The translations under genes were made by a program, and so were the position numbers. Below the pieces are notes generated by a model. The model saw nothing but the letters and a program-made list of their open reading frames with translations. It searched no databases and was not told the DNA's origin. This document shows positions 20,658 through 26,546 of a DNA stretch of 29,323 nt, one piece after another (the stretch's first letter is position 1; each line of letters starts with the position of its first letter). The stretch comes from a virus, in the IMG/VR virus record IMGVR_UViG_3300009790_000002, positions 1 through 29,323 of that record. One strand, 5' to 3'.

Positions 20658-22850
20658 TTAAAAGCTCATTCCATTCTGAGTTAGTGTTAAAGTGTGTATA
20701 GTTGTAGATTCATCTAAAGTTACAAATTTTATCAGGGCATATCTAGCAGAATAAGTATTATTAGGAGATAAATATAAGCTAATAGATCTAGTAGCTTCAT
20801 TCCCTCCAGTAGTTCCTCCTCCTAAATTATTTCTAAGCTGAATAGTAACCCAATTAACTCTAGCGGTTCCTCCAGTATGTACTATAGCAATAACTTTAAA
20901 ACGCCCATTTAGTAAAGAAGTATTACTAGGATTAGAGATAAATTGATTATTATAAACAGCAGTAGAAAAAGCGCCTACTGTTAAAGCAGACTGAATAGTA
21001 ACCCCTGAAGTAATAGCAGTAGCATCACTATCATTATAAACTAAACCAGCTATAGTTACTGTTTCTGTTCTTTCCGTTCCAGTTGCGGTACCCTCTGGTA
21101 CTTCTCCGCTTACAGTTATTTCTACTTCTGTATCACTTTTCAGTCTTAATGATCTACTAACTAATCCTGTAGATCCTATAGTAGCAGTTATATCAGATAT
21201 AGAATTAAAATATTTATCTGTACCTGCTGTTAGTGTTACAGTTCCAGTAAAAACAGAATCAGGATGAGGTCTGGCAGGGCTGTTAAAAACTAAACTAGAA
21301 CTATCTAAAGTAGCATTAGAAACATTATTAGTAAAATTAACAGTAGTCTTGAATTTTTCTATTTCTAAAACGCCTACAATACTGAAACCAAAAGTACCAC
21401 CGCCACTAGGTAGAGTTACACTAGAGGTTATTTTGTAAGTTCCGTTACTATTATCAGAAATCGTAAGAGTTTGACCTACTCCAGCTAAAGAATAATTACC
21501 TACAGCTCTTAATTGATAACCTGCTTTTGGAGATAAAATAAAAGTAGGTGCAAAAGTATCTCCTACCTCATGATCTTCATAAGAAGCTACTGCTCTAATT
21601 GGCGTTAAAATAGCATTTTCAGGTATTAAATTACATTGTATTATAACATCTCCTCCTATTTCATCTGGCTCTGGATCATCTGGAGTAGATGAATCATGAG
21701 ATAAAGTAACAGAGTCCGCATGAGAGCCAGCAGTATTAGTTAAAGTTACCGCTACTACATCATTATTATTACTAGAATCTAAGTTATTTATGCTATATGT
21801 AGGGCTTTCAGTTCCGCCACTTTTAACAGTAGAACCATTTAAAGTAAAAACATAACTATCATGAGCAGAGGCTTTATTTGTATTTTGTGTACCAAAATAT
21901 ACAGTAGCATTATTCCTGAAAGAGTGTGTACTAACATCTAAACCATTAGTTAATATTTTAGCAATAGGAATAACAACCTCTTCAGTAGGATCAGTAAACT
22001 CAGTTGGATCTACTACAGTATCAGCGCCACTAGGACATAAAGCTAACTGGTCTATATCTTTTTCTATTAAATTTGAGTTAGAGGTAATATACCATGAACC
22101 TTTAGCGTGATATATTCTAGAGTTAGTAATTTTTAAAATTTGTTCTAATATTTCTTTAGCCTTTCTAAAAATTAAATTTTCAGTAAAAAAAGCGTAAGGA
22201 CTTACTTTAATATCATGAAAAATTGTATCATTTGCAGATCCATCAGTCTTTCTAATTTCATTAGCTATATAAATATTATGTTCATGACCTGTTAATTTTA
22301 AGATTTCTTTAACATAATAAAAAACATTTTTTGTAGCGGCAGTATCTGAAGTATCAAAAGGTGCATTAAAACTCCCTAAAGTTCCTAACCCATCAATAGC
22401 CTCTAACTTCATTTCATAAGGAGTAGATAATAATTGCTCTTTAAATCTATCTACTACTATATAACCAGTCCAAATTGGTTCCCAATAATTATCCCCTCCA
22501 GTTAAATCACTCCAGAGCTGAGGAGTTAAATCCCATTTTCCCTCTTCACTTTCCCAATAATAACCAGCAGAATCATGCTTTAAAATTCTTAATAAATATT
22601 CTCTTTCATCAGATTTATGAAATTCATCATAATTAGTATTCTCATTAACCATCAAACTTAAAGAACATCTAGAACCTCTTATTGGAGAATATATATTATC
22701 ATCTCCATCCCATTCTATTACAACTGGCTCAGTAGTTCCTATTAAAGATTCTACAGATCCATCATAACCTTTTTTTAAGATTTCTGCTTTAAAGTGTCTA
22801 TTTTTTACGTCTTGAAAATATAGCTCAAATTTTGGATTATATGTAGCCAT
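20658..22850 (-). CDS. Baseplate/distal tail protein with Ig- and BACON-like domains (730 aa)
   Basis: The N-terminal 250 residues (FELYFQDVKNRHFKAEILKKG, RCSLSLMVNEN, WTGYIVVDRFKEQLLSTPYEMKLEAIDGLG) have the feel of a baseplate hub or distal-tail domain; NLIFRKAKEILEQILKIT is a helical break. Residues about 290-620 are repetitive beta-rich segments like Ig-like modules. The last 100 (about 630-730) end TLTLTQNGMSF, similar to BACON domains common in Bacteroidota and their phages and linked to glycan binding. The gene starts 9 nt after the tape-measure stop. Confidence 0.72.
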   Translation of the reverse strand: MATYNPKFELYFQDVKNRHFKAEILKKGYDGSVESLIGTTEPVVIEWDGDDNIYSPIRGSRCSLSLMVNENTNYDEFHKSDEREYLLRILKHDSAGYYWESEEGKWDLTPQLWSDLTGGDNYWEPIWTGYIVVDRFKEQLLSTPYEMKLEAIDGLGTLGSFNAPFDTSDTAATKNVFYYVKEILKLTGHEHNIYIANEIRKTDGSANDTIFHDIKVSPYAFFTENLIFRKAKEILEQILKITNSRIYHAKGSWYITSNSNLIEKDIDQLALCPSGADTVVDPTEFTDPTEEVVIPIAKILTNGLDVSTHSFRNNATVYFGTQNTNKASAHDSYVFTLNGSTVKSGGTESPTYSINNLDSSNNNDVVAVTLTNTAGSHADSVTLSHDSSTPDDPEPDEIGGDVIIQCNLIPENAILTPIRAVASYEDHEVGDTFAPTFILSPKAGYQLRAVGNYSLAGVGQTLTISDNSNGTYKITSSVTLPSGGGTFGFSIVGVLEIEKFKTTVNFTNNVSNATLDSSSLVFNSPARPHPDSVFTGTVTLTAGTDKYFNSISDITATIGSTGLVSRSLRLKSDTEVEITVSGEVPEGTATGTERTETVTIAGLVYNDSDATAITSGVTIQSALTVGAFSTAVYNNQFISNPSNTSLLNGRFKVIAIVHTGGTARVNWVTIQLRNNLGGGTTGGNEATRSISLYLSPNNTYSARYALIKFVTLDESTTIHTLTLTQNGMSF

Positions 22851-22859
22851 AATATTTTT

Positions 22860-24881
22860 TTATATTATTCTACCTCTTTCTCTATTTGCTCTTTGCAAAG
22901 CCATTACAAGATCCTGACCTTGTACTCTAAACTCTCCTCCTACATCTACTTTATTAGTTCTCATCATCCCCTCTAATTTATTTAAAGGAGCTATAACTTC
23001 TGGATTACCTTGAGAAGCGCCAAAGTTATCTCCTACCATAGCTAAAGTAGGAGCTGATACAAGCCCTCCCTGAGCAAAAGCAGGAACTTTAGTAAAAGCG
23101 CCTTTAACAGCAGCAGTAGCTCCAGCTATTAATGCTGGTAAAACTATTGGAGCCAAAGGACCAGCTAAAAAAGAACCTTCAGCAGCAGCAGTTATAGAGG
23201 CTGCTACAGACTGAGCTAAATGCGCTGCTATAGCATCCATTGTAGAACCAATTAAAGTAGCTGTAAAGCTTCCTAAAGCACCTTCTCCTAAACCTAAACT
23301 ATGAACTAAAGTATTTCCTACATCACTAAAAGCCGACTGAAGAGAGGCTCCAACTACTTTACCATTTTCACTCATTTCCTGCAATTTTTCGTCTAAATCG
23401 TCTGATGATGAACCTGTAGCTGCTGTTGTTGCTACTATTGGTTCCTCTACTTTTGTTTTAAAAAAATCCACAAAAGGATTTAATCCTTCTAGAGTTTGAT
23501 TAATGTCCTGTAAAGTTACTTTAGATATAGGCTCTGCTAGATATGCTTCCTTATATGCGCCAGTAACATTTTTAGCAATTTCTACAGAAGAAGTTATTGC
23601 TGCTTCTTTTGCCGCAGCAAAAGCTGTATCTAATTGAGATTTACTAGCTTTAGCAAAATCTATAAAACCTTTAGCTATTTCCTTTTTATCTAATGAAAAA
23701 ACGCCAGAAATCATAGTTCCTATAGCTCCAAATTGATCCATAGTATTTTTAGCTAAAGCTTTAATCATAATCCACAAAGCTTTAATAGTAGCTCCAGCTA
23801 CACTAAACATGCTTTTAAATCCGTAACCTATACGAGATAAATTATATCTAAAATCTTCGCTTTTATTATATAATTCTATAAAATAATTAATAATATCTAC
23901 TATAACTGGACCAATAGAATCCCAGTTGTCATAAATAACATAAGCTATTCCAACAAGACCAGCAATTATTAAACCGATAGGAGATAATAATAATCCTAAA
24001 GCAGCTCCTACGCTACCTATTATAGATAAAGCTGGACCTAAAGCAGCTATAGCAGCCGCTATTCCTACTATCATTTTTTTAGTTTCTAAAGGAAGCGCTT
24101 TAAATCCTTTTAGCATATCATTAACACTTGTTAATAGATCTGTAAATAAAGGAAGTATAACAGCTCCAAACTCAGCAGCTACCTCTTTTAATGACTCCTG
24201 AAATATTCGCATTTGGTTTGCGGCTCCGTCTGAAGTTCTAGCAAAATCCCCTTGAGCGTTTCCTGTTTTGCTCATGATATACTCATAGCGCAGAGCCACC
24301 TTTTCCGCCTGAGTCATTTCTTTTACTTTCTTTTTAAGTCCTTTCTCCATAGCAAAAATCTGAAGATTTGCCTCAGTCATTACTATTCCCATTCTTTTTA
24401 AAGATTCTGTTTCTCCAGTAAATACTCCAGCTAAGGCAGTTTGAACTTCCTCAATATTAATATTTTTAAAAGATGCTAAATCTCCAGCTAAACCAACTAA
24501 AGAAGTAGAAAGACCAGAAGCCTCTTTAGTATTAATCCCCATAGAAGTAGCCATATCTCCAAATAGAGAAGCCATATCTAAAGCAGAGCTTTTAGCTATT
24601 CCAAATCTCTCTAGAGAAGTGTTTGCAAAATCTTCTACTGATTTTGAGGAGTCTTTAAAAGCTACTCTAACTTTATTTAAAGATTCTTCTGTATCAGAAG
24701 CAAATTTTATAGCACCAGCAGCAGCTAATCCTAAAGGCAAAGTTAATCTAGTAGATAGAGTAGATCCTATAGAGCTAACCTGACTTCCAAAACTTCTAAG
24801 CTTACTAGATGCTGTATTTAATGATCTAGTTAATCCTTTAGCACTTCCTAATATTTCTACTCTTAATTTCTGATCTGCCAT
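22860..24881 (-). CDS. Tail tape measure protein
   Basis: 673 aa. SNTEESLNKV-like N-terminal core (FASDTEESLNKVRVAFKDSSKSVEDFANTS, LFGDMATSMGINTKEASGLSTSLVGLAGDLASFKNI, NALAGVFTGETESLKRMGI) matches the TP901 tape-measure core. A long hydrophobic stretch at about residues 265-320 (IVGIAAAIAALGPALSIIG, then LLLSPIGLIIAGLVGIAYV) is typical of membrane-inserting tape measures. The end has a Gly/Ala-rich helix pair. At about 0.15 nm per residue the tail would be near 100 nm. It follows the tail-assembly chaperone. Confidence 0.94.
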   Translation of the reverse strand: MADQKLRVEILGSAKGLTRSLNTASSKLRSFGSQVSSIGSTLSTRLTLPLGLAAAGAIKFASDTEESLNKVRVAFKDSSKSVEDFANTSLERFGIAKSSALDMASLFGDMATSMGINTKEASGLSTSLVGLAGDLASFKNINIEEVQTALAGVFTGETESLKRMGIVMTEANLQIFAMEKGLKKKVKEMTQAEKVALRYEYIMSKTGNAQGDFARTSDGAANQMRIFQESLKEVAAEFGAVILPLFTDLLTSVNDMLKGFKALPLETKKMIVGIAAAIAALGPALSIIGSVGAALGLLLSPIGLIIAGLVGIAYVIYDNWDSIGPVIVDIINYFIELYNKSEDFRYNLSRIGYGFKSMFSVAGATIKALWIMIKALAKNTMDQFGAIGTMISGVFSLDKKEIAKGFIDFAKASKSQLDTAFAAAKEAAITSSVEIAKNVTGAYKEAYLAEPISKVTLQDINQTLEGLNPFVDFFKTKVEEPIVATTAATGSSSDDLDEKLQEMSENGKVVGASLQSAFSDVGNTLVHSLGLGEGALGSFTATLIGSTMDAIAAHLAQSVAASITAAAEGSFLAGPLAPIVLPALIAGATAAVKGAFTKVPAFAQGGLVSAPTLAMVGDNFGASQGNPEVIAPLNKLEGMMRTNKVDVGGEFRVQGQDLVMALQRANRERGRII

Positions 24882-24886
24882 AATTA

Positions 24887-24894
24887 CAAAATTA
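24887..24894 (-). promoter_or_regulatory. TAnnTTTG box before the tape measure
   Basis: TAATTTTG followed by TA on the minus strand, 5 nt before the ATG at 24881. It could start a nearly leaderless tape-measure transcript, but a chance match in AT-rich DNA is possible. Confidence 0.3.
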
Positions 24895-24906
24895 ATAAAT
24901 TAACAA

Positions 24907-25640
24907 CTAAGATTTTTCTTTTAATGAATCTTTGTTTTTATTTCTCTCTATCTGTTTCATAAACTTCTCAAAGGCTTCTCTTGTAGATTTAGGCTTTTGT
25001 TCTTTTTTAATATTGTCATGAGGTAATTTAATTAAATCTTCTGGCTTTTTCATTTGACTTTTTTTAGAGCAGTTTACGTTATGTATCATAGTAGCTAAAT
25101 ATCTCAATCTTTCCCATTCCAGATTTTGCTTTATATTATAAGACTCTCCTAAAAGCTGATTTTCAGACCATGTATTTGACCAAAAAAGGTCAGGCTGAAT
25201 CCCAACCTGACCAATATAATAATCTAATAAATCATCCCAACCTACTCTGGTGGTTTCTCTGGAGTCTGAGTTTCCGTTTTTTTTTCTTCCTCTGGGTTTC
25301 TTTTAATTCCCATGTTAAGCTCATTCCCTAAAATTTTAGAGTTCATCATAGCCTCTACAACTCCATTTAATTCTTTAGGATCCATCTCATCTAACCAGGC
25401 TCCTACAGTATAAATATTATACTCTATTTTCTTGTTATTTTCTCTATCAAAAGTAACTAAACCAGAAAATATTAATGCTCTTATAGCTGATAGTGATACT
25501 CCTCCTTCAAATATCTCTCCTAACTGTTCTAACTTTATCCCTAATTGATCACAAAACTCAGCCCAAAAATTCATGTTGAATCTCATCACTCTATCCTCTC
25601 CACCTAAGTTGAGAGTATAGTAACCTCTTTTGCTATTCAT
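24907..25640 (-). CDS. Tail assembly chaperone, -1 frameshift fusion (G-T type), 244 aa
   Basis: The upstream reading frame (from ATG 25640) meets A AAA AAA at 25284-25278. A -1 slip there continues as NGNSDSRETTRVGWDDLLDYYIG and remains open to 24907, adding 123 residues. The extension has GQVGIQPDLFWSNTWSENQLLGESYN and WERLRYLATMIHN, typical of the second part of lambda GT-like chaperones. A TTG 'start' at 25107 lies inside this extension and is not a separate gene. GT binds the tape measure during tail assembly; the ratio of G to GT is normally set by frameshifting. Confidence 0.85.
25182..25212 (-). terminator. Terminator-like hairpin inside the GT extension
   Basis: GGTCAGG pairs perfectly with CCTGACC (25212-25206 with 25194-25188), 11-nt loop, followed by six T on the minus strand. 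It lies just after the G stop at 25242, within the GT-coding sequence. It could weaken transcription into the tape measure or be a chance result of coding. Confidence 0.4.
25242..25640 (-). CDS. Tail assembly chaperone, unshifted product (G type), 132 aa
   Basis: ATG at 25640 (MNSKRGYYTLNLGGEDRVMRF), followed by MNFWAEFCDQLGIKLEQLGEIFEGG and ALIFSGLVTFDRENNKK, then YTVGAWLDEMDP, typical of gpG/TAC-type chaperones. It ends acidic and Pro/Thr-rich (EEEKKTETQTPEKPPE) with TAG at 25242. It lies between the tail tube and the tape measure, the conserved place for this gene. Most ribosomes are expected to finish here; some shift at the A9 run near its 3' end. Confidence 0.9.
   Translation of the reverse strand: MNSKRGYYTLNLGGEDRVMRFNMNFWAEFCDQLGIKLEQLGEIFEGGVSLSAIRALIFSGLVTFDRENNKKIEYNIYTVGAWLDEMDPKELNGVVEAMMNSKILGNELNMGIKRNPEEEKKTETQTPEKPPE
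25278..25284 (-). promoter_or_regulatory. -1 frameshift slippery heptamer A AAA AAA
   Basis: In the zero frame the codons are GAA AAA AAA ACG; the run is nine A at 25285-25277. Slipping back one base places the ribosome in the frame that stays open for 123 codons. This is one of the canonical slippery heptamers. No convincing stimulatory hairpin was found within 10 nt downstream. Confidence 0.8.
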
Positions 25641-25647
25641 ATATTAT

Positions 25648-26082
25648 CTATGAATTAGTAGAAATAGTTATAGCGCCTGTTCCAGTTATAGAACCTGAAT
25701 AAGTAACAGCACTCTCTTGCTCTCCACTTATTTCCAGACTAGAAAGCCATCCTTCGCCACTTAATAATTGATCTCCAGAAACAGCAGTTCCAAAAGTAAA
25801 ATCTACTTTAGTACGACTATTAATTAAGCTTATTAAATAATCTGCATTTTTCTTTCCTCCTGCTTCGTCTGTATAATCTACTAAACCATCAAAAGAAATC
25901 TCAAAAGATCTCATTCCACTAATTGCCTCAGAATAACCTGAAGAATCTTTAGTAGTAACATCTATTACATCATGAGTTAAAGAAAAAGAACATGAAGTTG
26001 AATGACCTAAAACTTCTAAAGTTCCAGTATCTTGAATCACTTTAAGAACTAAATTACTTCCATTAAATACACTACTTGCCAT
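25648..26082 (-). CDS. Major tail tube protein, TP901-1 type
   Basis: 144 aa. VFNGSNLVLKVIQDTG starts the chain; VLGHSTSCSFSLTHDVIDVTTKDS, SGMRSFEISFDGLVDYTDEAG and LLSGEGWLSSLEISGEQESAVTYSGSITGTG are the landmark strands and loops of TP901-1-family tail tubes. Many copies stack to form the tail tube. It has the 28-bp promoter-like element at 26091-26118 in its leader and precedes the chaperone by 7 nt. High expression is expected. Confidence 0.93.
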   Translation of the reverse strand: MASSVFNGSNLVLKVIQDTGTLEVLGHSTSCSFSLTHDVIDVTTKDSSGYSEAISGMRSFEISFDGLVDYTDEAGGKKNADYLISLINSRTKVDFTFGTAVSGDQLLSGEGWLSSLEISGEQESAVTYSGSITGTGAITISTNS

Positions 26083-26090
26083 AATTTTTA

Positions 26091-26118
26091 TTTTTTACAA
26101 ATTTACAATTTTTTTAAT
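26091..26118 (-). promoter_or_regulatory. Promoter-like element before the tail tube (28-bp repeat, copy 2)
   Basis: Exact duplicate of 1150-1177. It carries TAAATTTG at 26105-26098, 15 nt from the tail-tube ATG. Preservation in front of two highly expressed structural genes makes a promoter or leader role likely. Confidence 0.6.
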
Positions 26119-26120
26119 TA

Positions 26121-26528
26121 TTAATTTTCATTAATATTTATTTTTTTCCAACTCTTAGTTTCTTCCATCCATCTATAAGCATAACCTTCCTCTAGATTAT
26201 CTTTTGGTCTTTCTACTGGTGCCTCCCATAAACAAGTATCTTCATTCAATACCCAACTATCAAGCCCTTTAGGTTTTATAGGAATAAAAGCATCTCTAGA
26301 TTCATCATAAGTAAAACCTATTCCAGCATAATTTTTTCTATATGGAGTGCCTCCTAATTTATGAACTCCTCCTCTAGTATTATATGAGGTTTTTTTACAT
26401 CTTAATTTAGTGAACTTAGCGTATCCCTCCTCTATTTCTTCAATAGTTCTCCCATTAGATCCCTCATCCACTCCAACAATAACTCTTACTACTTCGTTTT
26501 TAATATTTAACAATGCATAATGTGCCAT
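26121..26528 (-). CDS. Fibre-linked virion protein of a family common in marine phages (135 aa)
   Basis: MAHYALLNIKNEVVRVIVG at the start, KKTSYNTRGGVHKLGG, YRKNYAGIGFTYDESRDAFIPIKP and WVLNEDTCLWEAPVERP form a pattern I know from many marine phage genomes, where it sits near fibres (RKNYAGIG.TYD..RDAFIPPKP...W.L.E.TC.W). Such proteins may be tail-fibre related or assembly factors; no proven function. ATG at 26528 lies 18 nt beyond the fibre stop, so it is probably translated from the same message, and its stop lies just upstream of the tail-tube element. Confidence 0.75.
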   Translation of the reverse strand: MAHYALLNIKNEVVRVIVGVDEGSNGRTIEEIEEGYAKFTKLRCKKTSYNTRGGVHKLGGTPYRKNYAGIGFTYDESRDAFIPIKPKGLDSWVLNEDTCLWEAPVERPKDNLEEGYAYRWMEETKSWKKININEN

Positions 26529-26546
26529 AATCTTTTATTTTATTTA

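Noticed and set aside
24907-25107. Independent 66-aa gene
   Set aside because: Its apparent start is a TTG (RLRYL) in the middle of the open -1 frame that continues upstream to the slippery site; it is the end of the GT extension.
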